Source of the DNA: Brevibacillus panacihumi W25
GTDB lineage: Bacteria > Bacillota > Bacilli > Brevibacillales > Brevibacillaceae
Assembly (NCBI RefSeq): GCF_000503775.1
Contig: NZ_KI629787.1
Coordinates: forward strand, 149,870-213,869
Direction of reading: 5' to 3'
DNA length: 64,000 nucleotides
Part shown: piece after piece, positions 44,860-53,949 of the stretch
Numbering within the stretch: the first letter of the stretch is position 1
Layout of the letters: the number at the start of each line of letters is the position of its first letter
The notes under the pieces: generated by a model
Databases searched by the model: none
What the model was told of the DNA's origin: nothing
What the model saw: the letters and a program-made list of their open reading frames with translations, nothing else
Made by a program: the position numbers and the translations under genes

Positions 44860-44992
44860 TCCTCATCTTCACTACAGCCAGACCGCGGTCTCCCCGTGTA
44901 TAATCTTACATGTCCAATGGATAAGTCTTCATAAAGGAATTTTCTAGTTGTTTGTCGAATCACCTTATGGTAGCAACAGAGGAGGGGTATTT

Positions 44993-46009
44993 TTGCGCAA
45001 TAAAAAACTCTTCCTTCTCGTGTTTGTGCTTTTTTTGCTGATCTTTCTGATATCCGGACTTCTCTACGGACAACAACCTGCGAAAAAACATGCAGCCGAA
45101 ATGCAACCTTTTCCCCAAGTGAATACGTCAATAAGCACAAGTGAACCGGTAGAAGCTGAGTCAAACGTCACAGCGAACAAAGAGACGACAGTTCCGCGCA
45201 AAGAGTGGTATCGCAATCAAGTTGTTGTATTGTCCTATCATCATGTGACCAAGAATCCGACCCAACCGTTTGCGATTTCACCCGAACAGTTTGCGGAGCA
45301 TATGTCGTTCATACAAGAACAAGATTTGCATCCGATCTCGTTAACCGAGTTTATAACATTCATGGAGACGGGAAATCTGCCGACGGCCAATGCGGTATTG
45401 CTTACATTCGATGACGGATACGAGAGCTATTACACAGAAGCTTTTCCGATTATGCGCTCTTATGGCTTTCCGTCCGTTAATTTTGTGATCGCAGGCCGTG
45501 TCCGAGATATAGCGGAAAGAAAGCGGGAAAACATGACTCCCCCTCTTACCCGTCAGCAGGTAAAGGAATTGGTGGCTACAGGCATGTCCGACATCGGCTC
45601 TCATACCTACAGCTTGCACGGGCAAGCAGCGCGCAATGAATGGGGAGAGACAGGACCGGTGACTGCCCCTGTCTATCTGGAAGATCTGCAACGCCTGGAA
45701 GCCGAGCAGGAATATCGAGATCGGCTGTACGTCGATTTTAGCCTGTCCCGGGTCGGATTGAGCGAATGGTTGAACCGCCCCGTAGATGTACTGTCATTGC
45801 CGTTTGGCTATACCAACGAAATTGTGCAGGAGACGGCAAAGCAGACAGGCTACCGATACGTTTTCCATTCCACTCCCGGTGTCGTAACAAGCAAGACGGA
45901 CCATTACGCGATCACCCGCTATGACGTGGGGGTTCCCGACATGGATTTGACAAAGCTCCATCAGATTTTCACGAAAGCGAAAAACACGTTTGAAGGAGAG
46001 CAGTCATGA
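44993..46009 (+). CDS. Membrane-anchored polysaccharide deacetylase (NodB domain)
   Basis: 338 aa starting at TTG 44993, chosen because AGAGGAGGGG precedes it and the protein then begins with an N-terminal membrane anchor (LFLLVFVLFLLIFLISGLLY). The carbohydrate esterase 4 domain has LTFDDGYESY (catalytic and metal Asp) and DIGSHTYSLHG (metal His residues). It probably deacetylates peptidoglycan or another wall glycan outside the cell. Its stop overlaps the degS start (ATGA), so expression is tied to degS. Confidence 0.87.
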   Translation: MRNKKLFLLVFVLFLLIFLISGLLYGQQPAKKHAAEMQPFPQVNTSISTSEPVEAESNVTANKETTVPRKEWYRNQVVVLSYHHVTKNPTQPFAISPEQFAEHMSFIQEQDLHPISLTEFITFMETGNLPTANAVLLTFDDGYESYYTEAFPIMRSYGFPSVNFVIAGRVRDIAERKRENMTPPLTRQQVKELVATGMSDIGSHTYSLHGQAARNEWGETGPVTAPVYLEDLQRLEAEQEYRDRLYVDFSLSRVGLSEWLNRPVDVLSLPFGYTNEIVQETAKQTGYRYVFHSTPGVVTSKTDHYAITRYDVGVPDMDLTKLHQIFTKAKNTFEGEQS

Positions 46010-47148
46010 ACAAAGCAATCGACATCAGCGTGCTCGATGGAGTGATTAAACGAACGATTGAAACAGTAGAAACAAGTAAAAGTCAAATTTTTGATATAGC
46101 GGAGAGTGCCAGGCAACAGGGCAACTCGATGAAGCTGGAACTTCATGAGCTCCGCCAGGAAATTACCAAGGTTATACAAAAGGTGGATGCACTGGAGCTG
46201 GCTTATCGCAAGTCGCGCAATCGGCTGGTTTTAGTGAGCCGAAATTTCCATATGTACACGGAGGAAGACATCCGGGTAGCATATGAGGATGCAAGTCGCA
46301 TCCAGGTAGACCTTTCCATTTTCAGGGAACGGGAAAACAATCTCAAGCGCAGAAGAGATGATTTGGAGCGCCAATTGCGAACCCTGGAAGAAACCATTGT
46401 CCGCGCTGAAAAACTGGTTTCGCAAATGGGTGTGGTACTGGGCTATCTGACTGGTGATTTGAGCAAAATCGGTGAAGCCTTGGAATCTGCGAAACAGCAC
46501 CAGCTGATGGGCTTGAAAGTGATCCAGGCACAAGAGGAAGAACGCAAGCGGGTAGCGCGGGAAATCCATGACGGACCGGCGCAATCGATGGCCAATGTCG
46601 TACTGCGTTCCGAAATTGTGGAGAAGATGCTGAAGAATGAACGCGTTCTCGAAGCGCAGATGGAACTCCACGAGTTGAAAGAAATGGTGCGGATGAGCTT
46701 GGCTGATGTCAGACGGATTATTTTTGATCTGCGTCCGATGGCTTTGGATGACCTGGGGTTGGTTCCGACTCTGCAAAAATACATCCGGACCTGTGAGGAG
46801 CGAATGGAAACCTCTATCGATCTGGTTGTATTTGGTGTGGAGCCAACGCTGAGAAGCTCGGTCAAGGCGGCTATTTTTCGACTCGTGCAGGAATGTTTGA
46901 ACAATGTAGAAAAACACGCCAAAGCCAAATCCGTTCAGGTGAAACTGGAATTTGTGCAGGATTCCCTTAGTCTGGTCGTAAAAGATGACGGCATCGGATT
47001 TGATCTGGACGAGCGGATGGGGACAGGCGGTTCTTTTGGATTGTTGGGAATGAAAGAGCGAACGCAACTCCTGGAGGGACAAATTGAGGTCCAATCCGCT
47101 CCCGGTGATGGTACCAAGGTGCTATTTCAAATACCACTAAAAATCTAA
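46006..47148 (+). CDS. degS: Two-component sensor histidine kinase DegS
   Basis: 380 aa, the length of Bacillus DegS. A cytoplasmic sensor with a long coiled coil (about 55-165), a HisKA_3 box [16 protein letters not shown] with the phosphoacceptor His188, and a HATPase domain ([23 protein letters not shown]). No membrane segments. Partner of DegU just downstream; the pair controls exoenzymes, competence, motility and biofilm choices in Bacillus. Translationally coupled to the deacetylase. Confidence 0.95.
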   Translation: MNKAIDISVLDGVIKRTIETVETSKSQIFDIAESARQQGNSMKLELHELRQEITKVIQKVDALELAYRKSRNRLVLVSRNFHMYTEEDIRVAYEDASRIQVDLSIFRERENNLKRRRDDLERQLRTLEETIVRAEKLVSQMGVVLGYLTGDLSKIGEALESAKQHQLMGLKVIQAQEEERKRVAREIHDGPAQSMANVVLRSEIVEKMLKNERVLEAQMELHELKEMVRMSLADVRRIIFDLRPMALDDLGLVPTLQKYIRTCEERMETSIDLVVFGVEPTLRSSVKAAIFRLVQECLNNVEKHAKAKSVQVKLEFVQDSLSLVVKDDGIGFDLDERMGTGGSFGLLGMKERTQLLEGQIEVQSAPGDGTKVLFQIPLKI

Positions 47149-47185
47149 GCGAGCGATAGATCAGAAGCTGAATGGGGGAAGAAAC

Positions 47186-47893
47186 ATGGAAAAAAGGCAG
47201 CAAGAACTCCGTATCGTGATTGTTGACGACCATCAATTGTTTCGTGAAGGCGTAAAGCGTATTTTGGAAATGGAAAGCGACTTCAAGGTTGTAGGAGAAG
47301 GAGCCGATGGCGGCGACGCGTTTAAACTGGCGGAGGAATACAAGCCGGACGTCATGCTGATGGACATCAACATGCCGAATATTAATGGTGTATCAGCGAC
47401 GGAGAACGTCATATCCGTAAGTCCGCAGACTCGTGTCATCATGCTTTCCATACACGACGACGAAGGATACGTCTATCGAACCCTGCGGACCGGTGCCTCT
47501 GGTTATCTGCTGAAAGAGATGGGGACCAGCGATCTGGTCGATGCCGTAAGGGTCGTGGCCAGTGGTGGCGCATACATACATCCCAAAGTAACGGGTAAAT
47601 TGATTGAAGAGTTTCGTCGCCTGAGTGATCAGGAAGGCATGGCCGAGCGCAGTTTCTCTGTAGATGATGCCAATGCTGTCGATCCGAAGATGATCGAATC
47701 CTTGACTCGCCGCGAGCGTGAGGTTCTGCAATTGATGGCGGAGGGAAAAAGCAACCGTGCGATTGGCGAATTCCTGTTTATCAGTGAAAAAACGGTGAAA
47801 AACCACGTCAGCAGCATTCTGCAAAAGTTAAATGTGCAGGACCGCACACAGGCAGTAGTCAATTCGATCAAGAACGGTTGGGTCAAATTGTAA
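47186..47893 (+). CDS. degU: Response regulator DegU
   Basis: 235 aa. Receiver domain with [14 protein letters not shown], phosphorylation site Asp60 ([14 protein letters not shown]), Thr/Ser and Lys positions in [12 protein letters not shown] and GYLLKEM. A LuxR-type DNA-binding domain at the C-terminus ([18 protein letters not shown], then [15 protein letters not shown]). GGGGGAAG precedes the start. Phosphorylated by DegS. Confidence 0.95.
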   Translation: MEKRQQELRIVIVDDHQLFREGVKRILEMESDFKVVGEGADGGDAFKLAEEYKPDVMLMDINMPNINGVSATENVISVSPQTRVIMLSIHDDEGYVYRTLRTGASGYLLKEMGTSDLVDAVRVVASGGAYIHPKVTGKLIEEFRRLSDQEGMAERSFSVDDANAVDPKMIESLTRREREVLQLMAEGKSNRAIGEFLFISEKTVKNHVSSILQKLNVQDRTQAVVNSIKNGWVKL

Positions 47894-47963
47894 ATTACAG
47901 CTTCACTAGCACCCTGTCCAAGCCATCCGGCATACCTATGAAGTAAGAGGAGGTATGACCGCG

Positions 47964-48329
47964 ATGGCAGATTTATTACTATGGCTGTTAGCGGCGTTTG
48001 GCTGCTCTTCTCTGTTGGTGATACTGCTTGAGCGGGTGACTGACAGGATGGGCAGTGCGGCTGATTTCCCTGACGAGCATTATCGTTTGCTTCTCCGCGA
48101 TTCGGAGCAGGTGCTGGAGGGTGTCATTCGTCGTCTGCTGTTCCGTTCTTATTGGAGCGGCAAGTCGATACAAATTACCCTGCAGGATGAAGGATCTGTA
48201 GATGATACCAAGAAAATGACTGCCTTGTACGAACGCTATCCGTATTGCTGGTCAACAGACGGTCATCATGGACTGACGCAGACCAAGGCGATTATCATTG
48301 ACTTGAGACAAGAGAAAGCAGGAGCATAG
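47964..48329 (+). CDS. Small membrane-anchored protein, unknown
   Basis: About 121 aa. GAGGAGG is one base from ATG 47955 but ten from ATG 47964, so I use the latter. One N-terminal membrane helix (LLLWLLAAFGCSSLLVILL), then a cytosolic domain (DSEQVLEGVIRRLLFRSYWS). No family is recognised. The position after degU is where Bacillus has degV, but it is not DegV. Confidence 0.65.
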   Translation: MADLLLWLLAAFGCSSLLVILLERVTDRMGSAADFPDEHYRLLLRDSEQVLEGVIRRLLFRSYWSGKSIQITLQDEGSVDDTKKMTALYERYPYCWSTDGHHGLTQTKAIIIDLRQEKAGA

Positions 48330-48370
48330 CCATCTAGGGCGTCTGTGGATAGATGAGCTTTGCGAGATGG

Positions 48371-48397
48371 AAAAGAGCCGGTGTGCTCTTTTTTTGT
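48371..48397 (+). terminator. Terminator after the post-degU gene
   Basis: AAAAGAGC (48371-48378) pairs with GCTCTTTT (48385-48392), followed by T. Confidence 0.8.
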
Positions 48398-48410
48398 TTT
48401 CGAAAGGTTG

Positions 48411-48487
48411 CGAGCGAATAGCGAATAAATAACGAATAAATAACGAGGAAATAGCGAATAAATAGCGAATAAATAGCGAGGAAATAT
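48411..48487 (+). repeat. Tandem 11-bp repeats upstream of fic
   Basis: Seven consecutive 11-bp units, consensus CGAATAAATAG with variants CGAATAAATAA and CGAGGAAATAG, running from 48411 to 48487 and ending 45 bases before the fic start. The unit length is close to one helical turn. Copy number may vary by slippage and alter fic expression; this is inferred. Too short and spacerless for CRISPR. Confidence 0.85.
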
Positions 48488-48531
48488 CAATGAATAGCGA
48501 ATGTCCAGTAGTGAGAAAGGAGGGCAGTTTT

Positions 48532-49662
48532 GTGTATCAACCACGATTCAAATATAACGATAGGATCGTAAAATCCTTAATGTCTATTGAAAAATATAAA
48601 AATACAGTTGAAATGCTTCCTCTCCCAAAAGACATCGAAAAAGAATTGCGTAAAGAAGCAAAACTAAAAATGACTCATTATTCGACCCGAATTGAAGGGA
48701 ATCCCTTGGGCTTGGAAGAAGTTTCTGAGGCCATTATGAAAAATCGCGATCGGCAAGGGTTAAAGGCAGAACAAGAGGTGCGGAATTATTGGAATGCACT
48801 ATCCTTTTTAAGCACTTCGAAGAGGCTGAAGATTCCTATCAGTGAAGATTTTATAAAGCGATTGCATTCCATCATTGAAGTCAGGGGCTCAGGAAGAAGA
48901 ACGGAAGAAAGTGAATATAGGGGGCCTACGAGACCTGGGGTGTTATTTGCAGTTTATGACAGTGTGACAGGACAACCTGAATATATTCCGCCAGAAGCAA
49001 ATGATGTACCACAACTAATGAAATCTTTTGTTGCTTGGATTAATAGTGACGATGCCAGAGAATTGCCTGCACCTATCCGAGCGGGGATCGCAGCTTATCA
49101 ACTCTTAACGATTCATCCGTTTTATGATGGAAATGGACGAACAGCACGGGCTCTCGCTACATATATCCTGAGTATCAAAGGCTATGATTTGAAGGGATTT
49201 AATTCGATGGAAGAGTATTATGTGTCAGATCTCCAAGGCTATTACACAAAATTACAAATGAATCTCCCTGTGTTGTATTACGATGGAAGAAACAACCCGC
49301 CTGATTTGGCGCCTTGGCTCGAGTACTTCGTCTTGATCATGGAAAAAGCATTTCAGAAAGTAGCTCGTATTGCTCAAAATAAGTATAAACAGCAAATCGA
49401 CCCAAGAGTGAATAAATTAGAGCCGCGTGAATTGATTGTCGTAAAACTACTATTGACCAAGAATGGCGAGATCACTCCAAAGGAAATTGCGGGCGAGTTT
49501 AATGTTGTTACCAGAACAATAACAGAATGGGCAAAGGAATGGATAAGAAAAGGGATAATTGAACCTGCTAGTGGAACAGAAAGAATACGTACATACAAGA
49601 TAGGCAGGGCATACAGTGACCTAACTTTAAGTGATCTCGGTTATGTAGAAACGGATCAATAA
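48532..49662 (+). CDS. Fic-domain protein (AMP-transferase type)
   Basis: 376 aa from GTG 48532, chosen because AAAGGAGG lies eight bases ahead; ATG 48490 has only a weak site. The N-terminal helix carries the inhibitory motif STRIEGN (Ser51, Glu55), then the Fic core with HPFYDGNGRTAR (catalytic His195). The C-terminus is a winged helix (ITPKEIAGEFNVVTRTITEW). This is the large self-inhibited class of Fic enzymes that modify proteins, usually by AMPylation. Lies between degU and comFA, AT-rich compared with neighbours, and is probably an insertion into the ancestral order. Confidence 0.9.
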   Translation: MYQPRFKYNDRIVKSLMSIEKYKNTVEMLPLPKDIEKELRKEAKLKMTHYSTRIEGNPLGLEEVSEAIMKNRDRQGLKAEQEVRNYWNALSFLSTSKRLKIPISEDFIKRLHSIIEVRGSGRRTEESEYRGPTRPGVLFAVYDSVTGQPEYIPPEANDVPQLMKSFVAWINSDDARELPAPIRAGIAAYQLLTIHPFYDGNGRTARALATYILSIKGYDLKGFNSMEEYYVSDLQGYYTKLQMNLPVLYYDGRNNPPDLAPWLEYFVLIMEKAFQKVARIAQNKYKQQIDPRVNKLEPRELIVVKLLLTKNGEITPKEIAGEFNVVTRTITEWAKEWIRKGIIEPASGTERIRTYKIGRAYSDLTLSDLGYVETDQ

Positions 49663-49713
49663 GACCGCATCAATTAAGCCGTTTTAAGTAAAGAGCGAAT
49701 GAATAATGAAGTA

Positions 49714-49747
49714 GGGACCTATTTTGAAGCGGGTCCCCTTTTTATTT
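49714..49747 (+). terminator. Terminator after fic
   Basis: GGGACC (49714-49719) pairs with GGTCCC (49732-49737), followed by CTTTTTATTT. Confidence 0.75.
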
Positions 49748-49805
49748 GCACTTCCCGCTGTCTTTTTGCAAACTGTGGACAAGGATGCAGAACGGGGGGA
49801 GCCAT

Positions 49806-51698
49806 GTGCGAGAGTACTTGTTGTATGTGAAAGTCGGGCGGGAGCCGATCCAGGCCTACGTGACACCTTGCTTTCGGGTAGACCAGAACTTTTGGCAGGA
49901 GCAGGAGGGAAGCCAGCTCTATGTGATTGGCCGCACACCTTCGCTAGCAATGGCCTTCTCCTTGCGCGAACGGTTACATCAGTATTTGCAGGAAAGGCAG
50001 GCTAGGCATGACGATGTCAATGAGCAGGCAGTAGCGAGGATGAGACAGATCGCGCTCACCGGTGTTCGCGAGTCCAACGCTCTATACGGCGACACCTTCT
50101 CAGATGATCAGGGTAAGTCGTCGAGCGAGTGGTTTGAATGGCGGGAAGGAATTGCCGAACAGGAGGACGGCAGCAGCCCATTATCGATGCGAGGAGACGT
50201 TGAACTGGTAAAAGAGGTGCTGGCAGGCAGAGCCCTGCTGTGGGAGGAGCTGGAGAGGCTGCTGCAGACGCATGGAATAGCAGTGCCGGATCTGCCGCAG
50301 CTCTTGCAGCGGTTGGTGCTGTCGGGAGACGCGCAGTGGCTTCCAGGGGTGCGTTTGCAAGTCAGGAAAAGCTGGCTGCGCCACTCCCTGGAGCTGGGGT
50401 GCACGAGATGCGGCAGCGGCAAAGAGAAAATCGAATTGACAACCTGTCACACTTGCGGACAAGGCTGCGCGTACTGCACGGAGTGTCTCGGCATGGGGCG
50501 GAGCAAGTGCTGTACGCCTTTTCTATGTGTGCCAGCCAAAAGAGCTCCCTCCTCTCATACAGGTCATGCAGGGCGCCTGGCATGGTCTGGATGCTACTCC
50601 CGGGATCAGGAGGTAGCGGCGGACCGAGCGCGCCAGTTTGTGCTCAATCACTGGGGGAGAAACGCGGAGTTCCTGATCTGGGCAGTCTGTGGGGCAGGAA
50701 AGACGGAGCTTCTGTTCCCTTCCGTCGTCGCGGCATTGGAACAGGGGGAAAGGGTGCTGATCGCCACCCCGCGAAAGGACGTAGTATTGGAGTTGGCTCC
50801 ACGGATTCAGCGTGTATTTCCGGAAGCACGTGTCATTGCCGTGCATGGTTCAAGCAAGGAAAAGTGGGAGGATTGCGATATAGCGATTGCCACGACTCAC
50901 CAGGTCATGCGTTTTTATCAACGCTTTTTTCTGGTGGTGCTCGACGAGGTAGACGCGTTTCCCTATCACCAGAATCCAGTTCTGTATCGAGCGGTGGCCC
51001 GCGCTGTTAAGACAGGCGGAAGACTCCTCTATTTGAGCGCGACACCACCGCGCTATCTGCAAAAGAGGCTCCCAGCCAAGAAGAAATCACTTCTTGGCCG
51101 ATCGTCATATGCCCTGTATTCATCAAGTCATGTCCTGCTGCCCGGACGCTACCATGGCCACGCGCTGCCTGTTCCCCAAATTTTTACGGTTTCGGGGCTG
51201 GACAAGCTGCTCGCTGCCGGCAGGGTGATCAAGCCGCTCCACGATATGTTGAAAGCATCACTGGATGCCGGGCGACAGGTGTTTGTATTCGTGCCGCGCG
51301 TAGAAGAGGTGCCGCGTATGCTGGGCTACCTGCAGGCGGTATTGCCTGAATATCGGGACGGCATGGCAGGTGTGCATGCCTCCGACCCAGCTCGGGAAGA
51401 GAAAGTGATGGCCTTTCGTGACAAAGCGGTCAAGCTTATGGTGACGACGACAATATTGGAGCGGGGTGTGACGATTCCAGGGAGCGATGTAGCAGTCGTA
51501 GGGGCACAGGCACCTGTCTTTGATGAGGCTTCCTTGGTGCAAATCGCCGGGCGTGTAGGGCGCTCTCCTGACGATCCGCAGGGTACAGTCCTTTTTGTGC
51601 AAAGCTATCGGGCATCCGCTCCACAGGCAGCTGTGCGTCAGATTACGCAGATGAATCAGCTTGCCAAGCAACTGCGCGACAGGAGGAAGATGGCATGA
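49806..51698 (+). CDS. comFA: Late competence DNA translocase ComFA
   Basis: About 630 aa from GTG 49806, which follows CGGGGGGA; ATG 49785 is the alternative. A DEAD-type ATPase that drives single-stranded DNA uptake. A four-Cys zinc module (CTRCGSG, TCHTCGQGCAYCTECLGMG) at about residues 200-240 precedes Walker A AVCGAGKTELLFPSV, the motif LDEVDAFPYH, SATPPRYL, and a helicase C domain (LERGVTIPGSDVAVV, QIAGRVGRS). Longer at the N-terminus than the Bacillus protein. Overlaps comFC by ATGA. comFB is absent. Confidence 0.94.
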   Translation: MREYLLYVKVGREPIQAYVTPCFRVDQNFWQEQEGSQLYVIGRTPSLAMAFSLRERLHQYLQERQARHDDVNEQAVARMRQIALTGVRESNALYGDTFSDDQGKSSSEWFEWREGIAEQEDGSSPLSMRGDVELVKEVLAGRALLWEELERLLQTHGIAVPDLPQLLQRLVLSGDAQWLPGVRLQVRKSWLRHSLELGCTRCGSGKEKIELTTCHTCGQGCAYCTECLGMGRSKCCTPFLCVPAKRAPSSHTGHAGRLAWSGCYSRDQEVAADRARQFVLNHWGRNAEFLIWAVCGAGKTELLFPSVVAALEQGERVLIATPRKDVVLELAPRIQRVFPEARVIAVHGSSKEKWEDCDIAIATTHQVMRFYQRFFLVVLDEVDAFPYHQNPVLYRAVARAVKTGGRLLYLSATPPRYLQKRLPAKKKSLLGRSSYALYSSSHVLLPGRYHGHALPVPQIFTVSGLDKLLAAGRVIKPLHDMLKASLDAGRQVFVFVPRVEEVPRMLGYLQAVLPEYRDGMAGVHASDPAREEKVMAFRDKAVKLMVTTTILERGVTIPGSDVAVVGAQAPVFDEASLVQIAGRVGRSPDDPQGTVLFVQSYRASAPQAAVRQITQMNQLAKQLRDRRKMA

Positions 51699-52489
51699 GC
51701 CAAGGAGGCTGTGTCAGATGCGGCATACGGTATGCTGCAAAGAATCGGCGGGAGGCAGTGGTGCGAAGCTGGGCAGTGCGATTATCTGGCAGAACAAGCT
51801 ATGCTCATATGTATCGCCTGGTGGAGCGGCTTCCTTTATGTGCAGGTTGTCTCGAGGAAATGCCGGTGATCGGGGAGAAAATCTGTGAGCAATGCGGGCG
51901 GAGCTGGGAGCATCAGGGACAGCAGCTGCTGGAGTGTGGCGCACTGCGATGCAGAGACTGCCGATCGATAGAGGAAAATGCCCTGAGAGGAAACCGGGGC
52001 CTGCTTCACTATGACGAGTGGGGCAAGGATCTGCTTGGTTTGTATAAATACCGCGGCGATGAGCGATTGGCTGATTTTTTCGGAAAACTGCTGACACTGG
52101 CTATGTATCGTTATTTTCGCTCTGGGCAATTTGATTATGTGGTGGCGGTTCCCTTGCACCCAAAACGCTTGAGTGAGCGTGGCTTCAACCAAATGGAAAT
52201 CGTAGCCGAACGGATCGGCCGAGACATTGGGGTGCCAGCACGAAAAGATTTGATCCGAACGAAAGAAACAGCCAAGCTAAGTCAGCAGACAGGACGTGAA
52301 GCGCGCATTCTGAGCATGCAGGATGCTTTTGCCTGGAGGGGAGAAGCCGCCAAACCCAAAAAGCCATCCCGAATCTTGCTGCTTGATGACATCTATACCA
52401 CGGGCTCCACGCTTCGGGCCTGTGCGCAAGCCATCCATCAAGTCGAAACTGTAAAATCGTATATATGGTCCTTGACAATCTACCGATAA
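51695..52489 (+). CDS. comFC: Competence protein ComFC (phosphoribosyltransferase-like)
   Basis: 264 aa. N-terminal zinc-ribbon (LCAGCLEEMPVIGEKICEQC), then a phosphoribosyltransferase fold with RILLLDDIYTTGSTLRACA. It helps DNA import together with ComFA. ATG overlaps the comFA stop, with GGAGGAAG just upstream, so the two are co-translated. Confidence 0.94.
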   Translation: MSQGGCVRCGIRYAAKNRREAVVRSWAVRLSGRTSYAHMYRLVERLPLCAGCLEEMPVIGEKICEQCGRSWEHQGQQLLECGALRCRDCRSIEENALRGNRGLLHYDEWGKDLLGLYKYRGDERLADFFGKLLTLAMYRYFRSGQFDYVVAVPLHPKRLSERGFNQMEIVAERIGRDIGVPARKDLIRTKETAKLSQQTGREARILSMQDAFAWRGEAAKPKKPSRILLLDDIYTTGSTLRACAQAIHQVETVKSYIWSLTIYR

Positions 52490-52573
52490 TATAGATAGAA
52501 ACAAATGGCAATTTGCGTTATCATGGGACTAGATGCTGGATTCCGAAAATGAAGAGGGCAAGGGGGTGCGCAT

Positions 52574-53002
52574 ATGTCTTTGGGCAGTTTATCGAATTGT
52601 TCGCGTTGTGATGCCTTGTTTGTTCGGGTCGCTCGTGACATTTGCCCCAAATGTTATCAGGAAGTAGAGAAGGAATATGAGGTTTGCGCAAGGTTTTTGC
52701 GTAAAAGGGAAAATCGTGGTTCCAATATTCACCAGGTCAGCGAAGCAACTGGTGTCAGCGTAAAGCAAATTACGAAATTCATCAAAGAAGGCCGCATTTC
52801 CGTCGATGGAAACCCGGAGTTGGGCTACCCGTGCGAAAGCTGCGGGTTTCTGATTCGCAAAGGAAATATCTGTGAATCCTGCATGCGTGGACTAAAGCAT
52901 GACATCACCCAGGACCTCGACGTCGAGAAACGACTGGAAGAGCAAGAAAAAGCGCGAGAAATGGTCGCAGCTTATCGAAGAAAGCAGAATAGAGACGATT
53001 AG
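52574..53002 (+). CDS. yvyF: YvyF / TIGR03826 flagellar-region protein
   Basis: 142 aa. Two zinc-binding pairs at the N-terminus (CSRCDALF, CPKCYQEV), a helix-turn-helix (IHQVSEATGVSVKQITKFI), a second Cys cluster (CESCGFLIRKGNICESCM) and a charged coiled tail. Usual place just before flgM. The role is unclear; regulation of flagellar genes is supposed in the family. Confidence 0.92.
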   Translation: MSLGSLSNCSRCDALFVRVARDICPKCYQEVEKEYEVCARFLRKRENRGSNIHQVSEATGVSVKQITKFIKEGRISVDGNPELGYPCESCGFLIRKGNICESCMRGLKHDITQDLDVEKRLEEQEKAREMVAAYRRKQNRDD

Positions 53003-53040
53003 TTTTTAACCAAAACAACTAATCGTTGACAACGAAATTG

Positions 53041-53077
53041 CCGATGATACTACTAAGAAGTATCGTCGGTTTTATTT
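53041..53077 (+). terminator. Terminator between yvyF and flgM
   Basis: CCGATGATACT (53041-53051) pairs with AGTATCGTCGG (53059-53069, one G-T pair), followed by TTTTATTTTTT. It separates flgM from yvyF; flgM must have its own promoter. Confidence 0.85.
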
Positions 53078-53130
53078 TTTACCTACAGAAGGCGATGGAA
53101 GAACCGGTCGCTTGAGAGGATGGTTTTCAC

Positions 53131-53406
53131 ATGCGAATACATGAGCCCAATCGTACAGGGATGATTCAGGCATACAATAAGACGGGTACCGCATCAGTGA
53201 GCAAAAAAGGAAAAATGGCGATGGGAAAAGATGAAGTAAAGATTTCTACAGAGGCCATGGAAATGCTGAAGCAAATCGAAGACCCGAATGCACCTGCGCG
53301 CCGGGAAAAGGTGGAGCAGCTGCGCAAACAGGTCCAGGAAGGCACGTACCATGTGCCCAGCGAGAAAATCGCGGACAAGTTCCTTTCCTTTTGGAAAAAA
53401 TTGTAA
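53131..53406 (+). CDS. flgM: Anti-sigma-D factor FlgM
   Basis: 91 aa. The C-terminal SigD-binding part is recognisable (KEVK-type VKISTEAMEMLKQI, RREKVEQLRKQVQEGTYHVP, EKIADKFLSFWKK). It holds SigD inactive until the hook-basal body is complete. GAGAGGATGG lies ahead of the start. Followed by flgN at 31 bases. Confidence 0.93.
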   Translation: MRIHEPNRTGMIQAYNKTGTASVSKKGKMAMGKDEVKISTEAMEMLKQIEDPNAPARREKVEQLRKQVQEGTYHVPSEKIADKFLSFWKKL

Positions 53407-53437
53407 TTTATCTCTTCGGGGAAGCTGAGGGAACGAC

Positions 53438-53935
53438 ATGACGAAGATGGAGACACTCTACGATCTGCTCGACAACTTGATCCAACTGCACAAAGCCATG
53501 TATACTCTGGCCGAGCAGAAGAAACAGGTACTGATCAAAGGTGAGATCGATGAGCTGGTCGCCATTACCCGACAGGAGCAACAGCTGATCAAAGGGGTAA
53601 CGGCTGCGGAAACGGCACGACAAAATACCGTGCGAGAGCTTTCCAGTGAAAAGGGATTCACCTTGCAGGAAGGTACGTTGGCTGAATTGATCAAGTTGAC
53701 GACCAGCGCGGAAGAGAAGCAGCGCCTCTCATCGTACCGCGAAGAATTGAGTCGGATCGTAGGGGAATTGCGAGATGCCAATGAGCTGAACCAGCAGTTG
53801 CTCAAGCAATCCCTTTCTTTTGTGAACATGACGCTGGATTTGATCACGGATACGCCTGAGGACGATTATATCTACGGGAGACCAACCCATGACATCAAGC
53901 AGGCAAATCGGAATTTTTTCAATAAAAAAGCATAA
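53438..53935 (+). CDS. flgN: Flagellar chaperone FlgN
   Basis: 165 aa, nearly all helical, typical for FlgN (LYDLLDNLIQLHKAMYTLAE, ELNQQLLKQSLSFVNMTLDL). Chaperone of the hook-filament junction proteins FlgK and FlgL encoded next. Conserved position. GGGGAAGCTGAGGG precedes the start. Confidence 0.92.
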   Translation: MTKMETLYDLLDNLIQLHKAMYTLAEQKKQVLIKGEIDELVAITRQEQQLIKGVTAAETARQNTVRELSSEKGFTLQEGTLAELIKLTTSAEEKQRLSSYREELSRIVGELRDANELNQQLLKQSLSFVNMTLDLITDTPEDDYIYGRPTHDIKQANRNFFNKKA

Positions 53936-53949
53936 AAAGAGGTGCTAGG

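Noticed and set aside
43559..44872. 437-aa open frame antisense to metK
   Set aside because: metK is certain on the plus strand; the minus frame is an effect of its codon bias.
48411..48487. CRISPR array
   Set aside because: 11-bp units with no spacers and no cas genes nearby.
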